From assembly GCA_945860955.1 (NCBI GenBank), contig CAMATH010000081.1:1-38250 (forward strand): a stretch of 38,250 nt of DNA, read 5' to 3'. Of this stretch, positions 1-8,986 are shown piece after piece; position 1 is the stretch's first letter; each line of letters opens with the position of its first letter. The translations under genes and the position numbers were made by a program. Source of the DNA: Planctomicrobium piriforme (GTDB lineage: Bacteria; Planctomycetota; Planctomycetia; Planctomycetales; Planctomycetaceae). The notes under the pieces were generated by a model. It was given only the letters and a program-made list of their open reading frames with translations, was not told the DNA's origin and made no database searches.

Positions 1-694
1 GAATGACCGGGGACAAAAGGGGGCGCAGATTGGGAGGCTCGGCTTGTCCTTTCGGTTCGCGCGGCACCATTTCGCGCATCCCTTCAAGTTCCTCGAGCTT
101 CGGCACTGTTCCCCCCGCCACTTCGACCACACTTTCGAGGATCTTGGGAAGATCGGCCTTCAAGCTCGGCTGCACGAGAGGGAAATTCGCAGTCACCTTC
201 CCTTCCTTCCCGACGAGAATCGTCAACATGACATTGCGATTCAGGCCGTAAGTTCCCGGCCCCTCGCGGCCATCGACGGAGATTCCCGTGGGGGCTTTGG
301 GAGCGAGGGCGTGCTTCACCCGTTTCAACGTGTTCTCGCCTTCGGTCACGTCATCGTGCAGCCAGACGACACCAGTCGCGAGACCCTCTTTCTGCCGGCT
401 GACGGTATACAGCGACAGGATCCGCGTCATGCTGATCGACTGGCGATTGACGTCATGAACGAAGATCAGCACGAGGGGCTTGCCCGCCGCCTGGGTGACA
501 AAGTCCAGTTCTTTTCCCGCGTCGGGTTCGAACACCCCCCGCACCGTGAAGGGAAGGAGCTTTTCGCCCACCTGCGGCCCCGAGAAGACGGGATCATCGG
601 CACGGGCTGGCAAGACCGTGGCGAGCGCAACCAAGGCGGTGGCGACAAGCGGCCAACACGCGACACGGCGGATGGAGACGGCGTCGAACATCAT
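1..694 (-). CDS. Secreted redoxin-like protein, C-terminus cut by window edge
   Basis: The frame is open on the minus strand from an ATG-ATG pair at 694 to the window edge, giving about 231 residues without a stop. The N-terminus is a clear signal peptide: arginines near the start, a hydrophobic stretch, then an ARA/DDP cleavage-like site at about residues 31-35. The segment GKPLVLIFVHDVN resembles the second strand of a thioredoxin fold, but no CXXC follows, so a normal redox-active disulfide is absent. A later segment (LTILVGKEGKVTANF) fits the late strands of the same fold. I infer a periplasmic, non-catalytic thioredoxin-fold protein. It could also be an unrelated secreted protein. The tRNA-Ser gene lies directly upstream on the same strand. 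Confidence 0.7.
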   Translation of the reverse strand, partial: MMFDAVSIRRVACWPLVATALVALATVLPARADDPVFSGPQVGEKLLPFTVRGVFEPDAGKELDFVTQAAGKPLVLIFVHDVNRQSISMTRILSLYTVSRQKEGLATGVVWLHDDVTEGENTLKRVKHALAPKAPTGISVDGREGPGTYGLNRNVMLTILVGKEGKVTANFPLVQPSLKADLPKILESVVEVAGGTVPKLEELEGMREMVPREPKGQAEPPNLRPLLSPVI

Positions 695-729
695 GCCAGT
701 TGCCTGGTGACTATGAACAATGTCGAGAA

Positions 730-814
730 CGGAGAGGGGGGGATTCGAACCCCCGAGAGCTTGCGCCCTGCCGGTTTTCAAGACCGGTGCAATCGACCAC
801 TCTGCCACCTCTCC
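730..814 (-). tRNA. tRNA-Ser(UGA)
   Basis: The reverse complement folds as a class II tRNA. The acceptor stem is GGAGAGG/CCTCTCC, the anticodon stem CCGGT/ACCGG encloses the loop CTTGAAA (anticodon TGA), a long variable arm follows, and the T arm is GGGGG-TTCGAAT-CCCCC. The base at 730 gives discriminator G, as expected for tRNA-Ser. CCA is not encoded. Confidence 0.95.
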
Positions 815-994
815 AAGTCGCGAGGTGAATTCTAACCTGCATGGGAATGACGTGCCAGCGGGGGGCTGGGTTCGCGCGATTTTTCAAGTGACCAAGACGA
901 CGCCCTGGGATAGTATCGCGGGGTTTGCGGGGAGCAGGGGGCTGATGCCGCCCCGCTCACCTCAAATACGCAAGTCGAACACCTGGGCTCGATC

Positions 995-2197
995 CTACTT
1001 TTTCTTCGTCGCGGGCTTGCGGCCGCCGACGCGCGGGTCGGGCAGCGTTTCCGGCTTGTAGGGGTGCTCCCGTTTCCGCAGCACTTTGGCCGACTCGATC
1101 TCGTCACCAATCCGCAACGCCAGGGCGATATCCAGTCCCTTGATCACCCGGCCAAATACTGTGTGGCCCCGTTCCTCTTCGACGTTCGGATTCAGGTGCG
1201 GCGTGGGGAGGTGGGTGATGAAAAACTGCGACCCCCCGGTGTCTTTTCCGGCGTGGGCCATGCTCAACGACCCCTGGAAGTGTATTCGGGCGTTTTCGTT
1301 ATAGCATTCGCAGGGAATGCTGTAGCCCGGGCCACCCTGACCGTCATTTTGCGGGTCATCGTCCAGGGTGTTCGGGTCTCCCCCCTGTGCCATGAAGTTC
1401 GGAATCACCCGGTGAAACTTGATGCCGTCGTACTTTTTCTTCTCGACCAGACTGATGAAATTGGCGACCGTATTGGGAGCTTCGTTTTCGTACAGTTCAA
1501 TGACAATGTCCCCCTTGTTGGTTTTGAACACCACCTGCGGCAGATCGTTGGCCTGTTTCTCTTTTGCCCGGATATCCTGCTCTTTAGTCCAGTAGTCGAC
1601 GTAGCTTTCGCAGGCTTCGAGGAATGGGCCGCCAATCAGGGGAAACACGTTTTCGTCCGCCTTGCGGGCCGCCAGCAGAGTTTTCTCCGCCGTGATGAAG
1701 TCGTGGGTCGCGAATTGGGAAATCCCCAAGAAAGTCAGCAGCGGAGCGCTCTTCTTCCCCGCCTTGGTCACCTGCCCGACCATTTCAATCACCTGGCGGT
1801 ATTTGTTCTCCTGAAACGCCTCGGCGACCACAATTTCCGCCGCGTCGACGTCGGTAGGATCTTTGGCGTAGATCTTGGGGGCCAGGTCGATCATGCCCCG
1901 CTGTACATCACTGACAAACTCCTGCTGCATCCCTTGAAACTCCTTGGCCAGCTTCTGGCGGGCGTCGTTGTCTGAGTCGTCGAATTGCTTTTTGAGTTTG
2001 TCAATCTTCTTGAGGAACTCTTTTTTACGCGTGACCAAGGTCGGCCAGTCGGCCTCGGTGTACTTGCTGGCCGCCGGTCGGGCCTTGGCACCGGTTTTCG
2101 CCTTCCCTTCCTGTCCATGCAGGAAGAGGGGCCACATCAGGAATGCAGCCGCCACGAAACTGACGGTGAACACCAGCGATTTCCGAATCGCGCGCAT
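995..2197 (-). CDS. Exported cyclophilin-type peptidyl-prolyl isomerase
   Basis: This 400-residue protein should catalyse cis-trans isomerisation of prolyl bonds outside the cytoplasm. Residues 1-28 form a signal peptide (basic start, hydrophobic core). Residues 35-215 are charged and helical and contain TPR-like helical pairs. Residues 223-375 are a cyclophilin domain with the catalytic stretch FHRVIPNFMAQGGDP, then GSLSMAH, GSQFFIT and the closing VFGRVIKGLD. The tail after residue 375 is lysine/arginine-rich. The ATG at 2197 has GGAG eight bases upstream. Simple bacterial cyclophilins are about 160-190 residues, so the N-terminal half is an addition. The neighbouring malQ is divergent, and 2198-2490 must hold both promoters. 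Confidence 0.92.
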   Translation of the reverse strand: MRAIRKSLVFTVSFVAAAFLMWPLFLHGQEGKAKTGAKARPAASKYTEADWPTLVTRKKEFLKKIDKLKKQFDDSDNDARQKLAKEFQGMQQEFVSDVQRGMIDLAPKIYAKDPTDVDAAEIVVAEAFQENKYRQVIEMVGQVTKAGKKSAPLLTFLGISQFATHDFITAEKTLLAARKADENVFPLIGGPFLEACESYVDYWTKEQDIRAKEKQANDLPQVVFKTNKGDIVIELYENEAPNTVANFISLVEKKKYDGIKFHRVIPNFMAQGGDPNTLDDDPQNDGQGGPGYSIPCECYNENARIHFQGSLSMAHAGKDTGGSQFFITHLPTPHLNPNVEEERGHTVFGRVIKGLDIALALRIGDEIESAKVLRKREHPYKPETLPDPRVGGRKPATKKK

Positions 2198-2448
2198 GAG
2201 AGCAACTCCGTTTTGTCTCGCGGCCAGCCACTCAGGGGGACCAGTCCGCGAGGTCGCGTTGAAAGGGTGACATCGTGACGAATCAAGAGAATGAGTCTAC
2301 GCCCTTTTACCCGACTCGGGTAGCCCAAACTCCCGCGCCGCATCTGGGATCGGATGGATGATACGCGGCCAATTCAACGGAAAACCCGAGATATTCCGTT
2401 TCCCACGAATCACTGCCGTTGACTCCGCCCCTGCGGTTCCACGAACAT

Positions 2449-2470
2449 GGAGTGATCGAGCGCTCACTCC
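2449..2470. promoter_or_regulatory. Inverted repeat upstream of malQ
   Basis: GGAGTGA and TCACTCC form perfect 7-bp arms around an 8-base centre, ending 20 bases before the malQ ATG. The position suits an operator or an mRNA leader hairpin. No regulator is identified. Confidence 0.35.
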
Positions 2471-2490
2471 CAGTGGAATCCACCCGTCTC

Positions 2491-4050
2491 ATGTCATCCG
2501 TTCAATCATCCCGCCGGCAGGCAGGGGTCTTGCTGCATATCACCTCTTTGCCCGGCACTTGGGGGGTGGGCGATCTGGGAAGCGATGCCTTCCGTTTTGT
2601 CGACTGGCTGGTCAGTGCCGGCCAGTCGATCTGGCAGATCCTTCCCCTCGGCCCCCCCGCTTGCGGAGCGTCCCCCTACCAGGCTTATTCCGCATTCGCC
2701 GGCAACCCGTTGCTGATCAGTCCCGAGCAACTGGTCGCCGACGGCCTGCTCGAATGGACCGACATCGACAACTGCCCCGCTTCCCCGGTCGATTGTGTCG
2801 ATTTTGAATCGATCGGTCCCTGGCGCGCCAAGCTGTTGCGGCTCGCCTGGCGACGGTTCCAAGAGCGGTCGGAACCGGAACGTCGCGAACTCTGGGATTT
2901 CGGGGCCGAGCATGCGTGGTGGCTCGACGACTACGCGCTGTTCATGGCGCTGCGCGACAACCACACCGCCGACGACTGGACCGGCTGGCCGATCGAATGG
3001 CGGGCCCGCCATCACGACGCGCTGCAAATCGCCAAACGCGATTTCGCGAACGACTTTGGGTTTCATCAGTTCGGGCAACTGCAGTTTTTCAAACAGTGGC
3101 AGACCCTCCGCCGGTACGCCAATGAACGCGGCGTGCAGATTCTGGGAGACGTTCCCATTTTCGTCGGGCACAACAGTTCCGACGTCTGGGCCCGGCAGGA
3201 TCTGTTCCAACTTGACGAATCGGGCACTCCCACGGTGGTCGCCGGGGTTCCCCCCGACTACTTCAGCGAGACCGGACAGCGCTGGGGGAATCCGCTGTTT
3301 CGTTGGGATCGTCTCGCCGAGCAGGGGTATGGCTGGTGGGTCGACCGCGTTCGATCCACATTGCATTTCGTCGATCTGCTGCGAATCGATCACTTCCGCG
3401 GTTTTCAGGCGTATTGGGAGATCCCCGCGGAATCCGAGACTGCCCAGATCGGACGCTGGGTTCCCGGCCCGGGGGAGTCGCTGTTCCACACGCTCAAAGA
3501 CCGGTTGGGGACATTGCCGATCATCGCCGAGGATTTGGGACTGATCACACAGGAAGTCGAGGCACTGCGGGACGGACTGGGATTGCCGGGGATGCGCGTG
3601 GCGCAATTCGCGTTCGGCGACGAATCCGGGACAAGCTGTCATTGGCCGCACACGTATGTGAAAAACTGCGTGGCCTACACGGGGACGCACGACAACGACA
3701 CAACCCGCGGCTGGTACGAAGCGGTTCCCGGGCCAAAGGACTCGGTCGAGTTGTGGGAAGCGGAACGGCTACGGGCGCGAGAGTACCTCGACCGGGACGG
3801 TTCGCAAATCGCGTGGGACATGGCCCGGGCGGTGTTCGCGTCGGTCGCCGACCGGTGCGTCGTACCGATCCAGGATCTGCTGGAACTGGGAACAGAAGCC
3901 CGGATGAACATTCCGGGAACTCCCGAGGGGAATTGGCGGTGGCGGCTGGATCGGTCTCTGGTGACGCCGGAAATGACGGAACGACTCAGAAAAATGACGG
4001 AGACTTACGCGCGGGGCAAGACCGATGCTCCCCATCCCAAACTTGAGTAG
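2491..4050 (+). CDS. malQ: 4-alpha-glucanotransferase (amylomaltase, GH77)
   Basis: This cytoplasmic disproportionating enzyme transfers alpha-1,4-glucan chains in maltodextrin and glycogen metabolism. From the ATG at 2491 it has 519 residues, close to the usual length of about 500. It opens with the family start (AGVLLHITSLPG, WGVGDLG). The catalytic residues are visible: nucleophile Asp300 in LLRIDHFRG, acid/base Glu347 in IIAEDLG, and Asp401 in YTGTHDND. An in-frame TTG at 2419 would add 24 residues without family similarity, so 2491 is preferred although no strong ribosome binding site precedes it. The 3' end overlaps the next gene by 26 bases, which suggests translational coupling. Confidence 0.95.
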   Translation: MSSVQSSRRQAGVLLHITSLPGTWGVGDLGSDAFRFVDWLVSAGQSIWQILPLGPPACGASPYQAYSAFAGNPLLISPEQLVADGLLEWTDIDNCPASPVDCVDFESIGPWRAKLLRLAWRRFQERSEPERRELWDFGAEHAWWLDDYALFMALRDNHTADDWTGWPIEWRARHHDALQIAKRDFANDFGFHQFGQLQFFKQWQTLRRYANERGVQILGDVPIFVGHNSSDVWARQDLFQLDESGTPTVVAGVPPDYFSETGQRWGNPLFRWDRLAEQGYGWWVDRVRSTLHFVDLLRIDHFRGFQAYWEIPAESETAQIGRWVPGPGESLFHTLKDRLGTLPIIAEDLGLITQEVEALRDGLGLPGMRVAQFAFGDESGTSCHWPHTYVKNCVAYTGTHDNDTTRGWYEAVPGPKDSVELWEAERLRAREYLDRDGSQIAWDMARAVFASVADRCVVPIQDLLELGTEARMNIPGTPEGNWRWRLDRSLVTPEMTERLRKMTETYARGKTDAPHPKLE

Positions 4051-5686
4051 GGCGATTCTGGTGAATCCACCGCAGGCGAGGAATTCCAACGAATCCTTCC
4101 GACCCCGCGCGTTTTTGACGCAACTGACCAAGGCGGTCAACAACTTCGAACGGGCGGAGGTCGGCGCCCTGTGCCAGCGGCTCGCGTCGTCGATTCGGCT
4201 GCTCGGATGGGTGCCCCCTTTGGAATTCTGCCAGCGGACATTATCGCTGCTGCGGCGGAAACGGCATTTCCCCCAGATCCTGCTGGTCGCCGACGCGTTT
4301 CTTGAGCTGGGCCAGGACTCGCCCCAGATCCGGCGACAATACATTCAGGCGCTGATCGACGAGGGACACATCGCGGCGGGAGTCGCGATGGCCCGCGAGT
4401 CGCTGGTCCATATGCGGGAATCGCCCGAGCGGATGGAAGTGCTGGGGCTGCTGGGACGCGGTTACAAGCAGTGGTTCATGCAGTCGGGGGATCCCGATTA
4501 CCTGTACCATTCCCTCGACGCGTACGGTGCGGTCTACCAGAAATCGCCCGAGGCATCGCTCTGGCAGGGGATCAATCTGGTCGCGCTGTTGTCGCGTGCC
4601 GAGCGCGATGGGATCTCCGTCGCGGGGCGTCGCAAATTCAGAGATCTGGCGCGAGAAATTCTCGCGATCATTGAAAAGCGCGGGACCGGGAGTGGAGCCG
4701 ACAACTGGGACAGGGCCACCGCGATGGAAGCGTGCATCGCGCTGGGGCGACACGACCAGGCGATGAAGTGGGCCCGCGACTACTCCGCCGACCCGAGCGC
4801 CGACGCTTTTGAACTGACCAGCGCCCTGCGTCAGTTGACGCAGGTGTGGCGGATGGACAAGAGTACGGAACACGGGCGTCAGCTCTTGTCGTTGTTGGAA
4901 GCCCGGCTGTTGCGACAGCAAGGGGGACAGGTTCTGGTCGACCCGGCCTCGGTCGCGGCGACGCGAGAACTCTCCAAGGAGCTCTCACTTCCCGGTCAGG
5001 AGAAGGTGTTTGGTGCCGACGGTCCCAAGACGCTGGAATGGTATCTCAAGGGGCTGGAACTCTGTCATTCCGTGGCGCGGTTTGAAAACCGGACGGGTCG
5101 TGGACTGGGAACGGGGTTTGTGATTCGCGGGGGGGATTTGAAAGCCGATTGGAATGACGAATTGTTGATCGTCACCAACGCCCACGTTTTGGGAGAAAAG
5201 AAGAACCCCGCCGCCCTGTCGAAAGACGAAGCGTTCCTGCGGTTCGAATATGGCGAGAAGGGCGGGCACGGTCCGTACCCGGTCCAGGAGATCCTGGCGA
5301 CCTCCGATCCGTTTCAACTCGACTTCACGATTGCGCGAATTGACGCCCCGAATCTCGAGGTCAAACCGTGCCCCCTGGTGTTTGATCCGATCGACCGCGA
5401 ATTCCCCGGACGCCTGTACGCAATCGGCTATCCATTTGGTGCGGTTCTGTCGCTGTCGCTGAACGACAACGAACTGCTGGACTTCGTCGACCCCCGGGTC
5501 CACTACCGCACGCCGACTCAACCGGGGAGTTCGGGCAGTCCCATCTTCAACGATCAGTGGCAGGTCGTGGCCCTGCACCACGCCGGCCGACCCGACATGC
5601 CCAAACTGACAGGCGAAGGAACCTATGAAGCGAACGAAGGAATCTGGCTGGCCGCGATTCGGGAAATGGTCAATGGGCGTCAATGA
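4025..5686 (+). CDS. TRAFs-binding-domain protein fused to trypsin-like serine protease
   Basis: The 553-residue protein has no signal peptide or membrane segment and should be cytoplasmic. Residues 25-330 are helical and repeat-like and resemble the TRAFs-binding (DUF4071-type) domain found in bacterial signalling and conflict proteins. Residues 345-550 are a chymotrypsin-fold peptidase with the triad visible: His387 in VTNAHV, Asp433 in QLDFTIARID, and Ser503 in PGSSGSP. Known relatives place such peptidases as effectors or processing proteases of multi-domain sensing systems. The role here is inferred. The start at 4025 lies inside the malQ 3' end. It converges with the AIPR gene 114 bases downstream, so an immune function is possible but not shown. 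Confidence 0.82.
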   Translation: MLPIPNLSRAILVNPPQARNSNESFRPRAFLTQLTKAVNNFERAEVGALCQRLASSIRLLGWVPPLEFCQRTLSLLRRKRHFPQILLVADAFLELGQDSPQIRRQYIQALIDEGHIAAGVAMARESLVHMRESPERMEVLGLLGRGYKQWFMQSGDPDYLYHSLDAYGAVYQKSPEASLWQGINLVALLSRAERDGISVAGRRKFRDLAREILAIIEKRGTGSGADNWDRATAMEACIALGRHDQAMKWARDYSADPSADAFELTSALRQLTQVWRMDKSTEHGRQLLSLLEARLLRQQGGQVLVDPASVAATRELSKELSLPGQEKVFGADGPKTLEWYLKGLELCHSVARFENRTGRGLGTGFVIRGGDLKADWNDELLIVTNAHVLGEKKNPAALSKDEAFLRFEYGEKGGHGPYPVQEILATSDPFQLDFTIARIDAPNLEVKPCPLVFDPIDREFPGRLYAIGYPFGAVLSLSLNDNELLDFVDPRVHYRTPTQPGSSGSPIFNDQWQVVALHHAGRPDMPKLTGEGTYEANEGIWLAAIREMVNGRQ

Positions 5687-5712
5687 CCAGCTTCACGGGC
5701 TTGGCGGAATAA

Positions 5713-5743
5713 CACGCTCAAGGGGACAGGTCCATTTATTGAC
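5713..5743 (+). repeat. Conserved box of the GGGGACAGGTCCATTTA type
   Basis: The sequence CACGCTCAAGGGGACAGG, followed by TCCATTTATTGAC, matches boxes at 9808, 13484 and 21309. At 21309 the same box directly precedes the start codon of a RAYT fragment and contributes the ATG. This copy lies between two convergent genes and is probably a relic of a transposase leader. Confidence 0.65.
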
Positions 5744-5799
5744 CGCAGTGCGGAAAATCGGCATTCCACTTCAACAGACGCTTGCGGTCGAGAGTTCCC

Positions 5800-7503
5800 T
5801 CACGCGAGTTCTTCGATCAGATCACCGCGACGAAATGTCGCCGAGAGTCGCTGCAGTGAGATTTTCTGGCCGCCGTAGAGTTTCTTGAGGGCCGCGTCGA
5901 CATCGATGACGGCCTGGTCAAAGTACGTTTCGGACTTCGCATTCCAGAGTGCGTTCGCGGCGTCGAAGTCTCTGTGATTGAGCTCTTCCATCGTGATGTT
6001 GAGATCGGTGAGCAGGTGCTTTCCCATGCGCATCGCCAGAAAGCACGATCCATACGCGACGAAGTCGGGTGTGTTCGTCGGTGGGCGTCGTCGCTTGTTT
6101 TCCGCGAACCTGTAGATTAATGCCGCTATGATGACCTGGGCTGCGTTGAGAGTGGGGGAAAAGATCAGGTCGTAGAGTTTCCCGAAATGCTCCCGGCTCT
6201 GGAACTTCGCTTGGTGCGGTCGTTGTCGCCAGACAGACAAGATCGCTTCGGCCGCCGTCGCACTGCTGATGTCGTTCGATTTGAGAACGCCCCCCGCGCG
6301 GTGCCGATGGTACCTGTAGCCGAGCGCCCCGATCGCCGTTTCGAGGCTGACCTGCGCCGGGTCGTTGGATTTCAGGTCTCGCAGATCAACCGGGTTCTGA
6401 CTGTTCGTGGCGTAGGTGATGCTATGCACCAGTGGGTCGGAACCGGTCGGAAGCTCGTACACTCGAACAAGAACAAACGCCTTCTCGAGACTTGCTTCCA
6501 GTTCGGCTAGAAAAGGGCGCAATCGTGGCTGGCGTGCCTCATTGGCTAAGGTCTGTTGAATTGTCTTGCAGGTCTGTCCCCCGTTGATCACCTGCAACCC
6601 GTCGACGCGAACCTGGAAATTATCGGACTGCAGCGCGTTGTAGGCGAATTTGTGGCAGACAATCGTGATGCCGTTGTTGTAGAAGTAGAACTGTGGACTC
6701 TCTTTGTGATTTGACAGTGTTGCGGAAATTGCCTGGTTGACTCGATTTCCCGACAAACCCAGAAATCGGCGGACGTTGCGTTCCAGTAACAGGTCGCCAT
6801 GGCGGTTGAACAGTTCAGCAACCTCCCGCACAGGCATCTTTCCCACGAGCACCCTGCAATAGTCGAAGTCTTCGACAATCGCCTTTCCGGCCAGTCGCAA
6901 GGTGTCGTTGACCGGCTTGACCGCTTGCAATAGACGAACAACGTCGTCGTGATTTGCATACTCCCAACTCACTTGATTTTTGGGAAACCCCGACCGATCG
7001 ATCACCTCTTGCGCGACGTCGTTCCATTTCACGCCGTTGTTGCACAGAATCACGCGGACACCCGGAATCAATCCGTCTCGAACGAGAGAGCGGATCTCTT
7101 CCATCCGCCTGGCGAGGGCCGGATTCACCGTCAGCACGGAATTCGGATCAAACAGGTAACGAACGGCCTGAACCATCTTTTCAATTCCCGATTGAGGAAA
7201 GCCACTTTCGCCTGATAGATCGTGTTTGTATTTCCCCTGAAAGAGCGTGACGATGAATTCACCGTCTTCGACGTCGCTGAGATGAATCGCATCGATTCCA
7301 AAATCATTGCCCCCCTCGGTCAAGCATTCGAGGGCGTCTTCGCGGGGCAAGAACAGCGTCGTCTGCACGACAAGAAGCACGAACGCGACGGACCGCAGCT
7401 TATTCTCGTCGTTCTTGAGATTCAGTCGAGCGGCGAACTCCGGCGCAAGGTCTTCCGCCAGTTTTCGCACCCGCTGGTCGATGATGCCGAGATTGATGCT
7501 CAT
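5800..7503 (-). CDS. AIPR family (abortive infection phage resistance) protein
   Basis: This 567-residue protein has the AIPR core in its middle: FYFYNNGITIVC, then QVINGGQTCKTIQ, and the ATNSQNPVDLRDLKSND stretch. Its N-terminal part looks like a restriction-endonuclease fold: GGNDFGIDAI (Asp71) followed by FQGKY (Gln89-x-Lys91), the usual D...QxK spacing of a PD-(D/E)xK-type nuclease site. The family is linked to abortive infection, and an N-terminal nuclease would fit DNA or RNA cleavage after phage detection. That activity is inferred. The start ATG at 7503 sits at the natural N-terminus. The gene stands alone on its strand. On one side is a convergent TRAFs-binding protease, on the other RAYT and toxin-antitoxin debris, typical of a defence-rich accessory spot. 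Confidence 0.88.
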   Translation of the reverse strand: MSINLGIIDQRVRKLAEDLAPEFAARLNLKNDENKLRSVAFVLLVVQTTLFLPREDALECLTEGGNDFGIDAIHLSDVEDGEFIVTLFQGKYKHDLSGESGFPQSGIEKMVQAVRYLFDPNSVLTVNPALARRMEEIRSLVRDGLIPGVRVILCNNGVKWNDVAQEVIDRSGFPKNQVSWEYANHDDVVRLLQAVKPVNDTLRLAGKAIVEDFDYCRVLVGKMPVREVAELFNRHGDLLLERNVRRFLGLSGNRVNQAISATLSNHKESPQFYFYNNGITIVCHKFAYNALQSDNFQVRVDGLQVINGGQTCKTIQQTLANEARQPRLRPFLAELEASLEKAFVLVRVYELPTGSDPLVHSITYATNSQNPVDLRDLKSNDPAQVSLETAIGALGYRYHRHRAGGVLKSNDISSATAAEAILSVWRQRPHQAKFQSREHFGKLYDLIFSPTLNAAQVIIAALIYRFAENKRRRPPTNTPDFVAYGSCFLAMRMGKHLLTDLNITMEELNHRDFDAANALWNAKSETYFDQAVIDVDAALKKLYGGQKISLQRLSATFRRGDLIEELA

Positions 7504-7658
7504 GGGAAGGACAGTCGTCGCTCACGCGAATGTTCGGAACTCGGTCCAGAATCGGCCGAGCGTCATCGTCTTCAATGGCGTTCCGCTTCGCAAGCCACGC
7601 CTCGGCGGAGGAAGACGCCGTTCCGGTAACGCATCGACGGTCTCTTTGAGCAACCGGG

Positions 7659-8081
7659 TTGGCCAGCCGGCTCAGCCGGACCTGCTTGGCCGGACAGAAG
7701 GAGTCACAGGAAGACGTGGTCCACATACTCAACCGAGCGGTGGCGCGTCTGACGATCTTCGAGAAGCCTGAGGATTACGACGCGTTTCTGCGGGTGATCG
7801 ACGAAACCTGGGAGATCGTCCCGTTGCCGATCCACGCGATGGTCCTGATGCGGAATCACTGGCACTTTCTGGCGCGGCCGACTACCGACGATCAGGTCAG
7901 CGAGTTCTTCCGGCGGCTGTCGGTGTGACACACGATGCGGTTTCACTCGCACTATGGGACCGGCGGAACCGGACACCTGTACCAGGGTCGCTTCAAGTCG
8001 TTCCCGATACAAAGCGACGAACATCTGCTGATCTCCATGCGTTACGTCGAGCGGAATCCGGTGCGGGGGAACTTTGTCTGA
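7659..8081 (+). pseudogene. RAYT (REP-associated tyrosine transposase, Y1/HUH) pseudogene
   Basis: The reading frame carries family signatures: HILNRAV, FEKPEDYDAF, the HUH motif in MRNHWHFL, GTGHLYQGRFKSF and RYVERNPVRG, where the Tyr is the expected nucleophile. The frame is interrupted by TGA at 7926-7928 where relatives read V-T-H-T, and it stops again at 8079-8081, before the usual C-terminal domain. The normal N-terminus (M-P-R-x-x-R) is also lost. The 3' end merges into GTCTGACCCCTTTTGCC, which resembles in reverse complement the terminal box of the other RAYT elements here. The copy is inactive and seems to have landed at the 5' end of the antitoxin-like frame that follows. Confidence 0.8.
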
Positions 8082-8087
8082 CCCCTT

Positions 8088-8303
8088 TTGCCGCTCGAAT
8101 TCGATGAAACTGCGACCATTCTGGTGGGACGTCGGGTCGTCAATCAGGCCAAATGGAATCAGGCGATGACTGCCTGGCGGACATCCTCGCGCGATGCACT
8201 GACGGGCCATCCTTGGGCCGATGTCTCTGTCGCCGAAGTGATTGACGACCTGCGCGGCGATCCGGCCGGTTCACGTGAAGCCGTTCCGGGTCGACCGCCG
8301 TGA
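8088..8303 (+). pseudogene. VapB-like antitoxin remnant
   Basis: The frame encodes LEFDETATILV at its start and ADVSVAEVIDDLRGD near its end, a layout like small antitoxins preceding PIN toxins. Its stop TGA overlaps the GTG of the toxin frame in the four bases GTGA (8300-8303), the classic coupling of such pairs. The start codon appears replaced by RAYT terminal sequence, since only TTG at 8088 is available. Identity is inferred from position and weak similarity. Confidence 0.45.
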
Positions 8304-8677
8304 TCACTGCCGTTGGCCCCTCAGTGCTGTGGTCGCTGATCAAGCTGGAGATGGGATGGCAAGATTGGGAATCCACGCTACAACAGGCGGCGGCAGACGG
8401 ACATTTGGCCATATGTCTAGGTGTTTTCGCCGAGCTGGCCTCATCAACCACCGAACTCGGCTCCCTGATCGGATACTTGAGTCGGCTGCAGATTGGCAAT
8501 GACCATTTTTCGCCAAGTGCCGCATTTCAGGCCGGTGATAACGTCTCGCCACAATCGAGCCGCAGGTGACCGAGACAGCACGTGGTGCCTGAGTTCCTGA
8601 TCACCTCTCATGCAATGTCCCAGGCGGATCGCCTGGCCGTCGTCGACCGTGGATATGCACTGCACGGCGTCAAATAG
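8300..8677 (+). pseudogene. PIN-domain toxin (VapC-like), inactivated
   Basis: The frame reads through a PIN-domain toxin: ITAVGPSVLWSLIK, CLGVFAELA, PSAAFQAG, then VPEFLITSHAMSQADRLAVVDRGY. A single TGA at 8567-8569 interrupts it where relatives have Gly (GGA to TGA would suffice), and the frame resumes unchanged with PRQHVVPEF. The first catalytic Asp, expected in ITAVD, is Gly here (GGC for GAC). The C-terminus after DRGY is also short. Active PIN toxins are RNases that need the acidic cluster, so this copy should be dead on two counts. Confidence 0.75.
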
Positions 8678-8712
8678 AACGATTCGCGTCCCAAGACCCC
8701 ATCCGGCTCGGA

Positions 8713-8812
8713 GGCTGTCCGTTTTGCAGCGACGACGCTTCGTAGCGTCGCTCAGATTGTGGTTCCCGCAGAGCGAAACCTCAATCCGGCGTGGCAAACA
8801 CGCTACCCGATC
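8713..8812 (+). repeat. REP-like hairpin unit, copy 1
   Basis: This copy contains GCGACGACGC-TTCGTA-GCGTCGC, a stem of the type seen in the four other copies, followed by TGTGGTTCCCGC and TGGCAAACACGC. It is the most diverged of the five units and lies just downstream of the dead toxin gene. Confidence 0.7.
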
Positions 8813-8920
8813 TCCTAAACCGACAGCCCCCGAGCCGAATGGGGTGTGGGGGGTCTCGTGGAGTTGATGCAGTGATAGACCTGGACCTCGGTCGGATCAA
8901 ACCCTGATCACTCCTTAGGT

Positions 8921-8980
8921 GAGAACAACGGGACTCGAACCCGCAACCGTCGGCACTCTGACCAGTTGAGCTATGTCTCC
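8921..8980 (-). pseudogene. tRNA pseudogene lacking the anticodon loop
   Basis: The reverse complement begins GGAGACATAGCTCAACTGG, a normal tRNA 5' half with D arm, and ends with GCGGG-TTCGAGT-CCCGT, a normal T arm, then TGTTCTC. Only about 10 bases (GCCGACGGTT) separate the two arms instead of about 23, so the anticodon stem-loop is deleted. The acceptor stem is also imperfect. It cannot decode. It may be a decayed tRNA or a relic of an integration site. Confidence 0.7.
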
Positions 8981-8986
8981 ATTCTA

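Noticed and set aside
44-835. 263-codon plus-strand open frame at the window start
   Set aside because: It runs through the tRNA-Ser gene and lies opposite a protein with a convincing signal peptide.
7659-8677. Recoding of TGA as a sense codon, suggested by in-frame TGA in both the RAYT and the toxin
   Set aside because: Genuine genes here end in TGA (AIPR region, isopropylmalate dehydrogenase, CsrA fusion) and the two internal TGA codons replace different residues (Thr and Gly), so ordinary decay is simpler.
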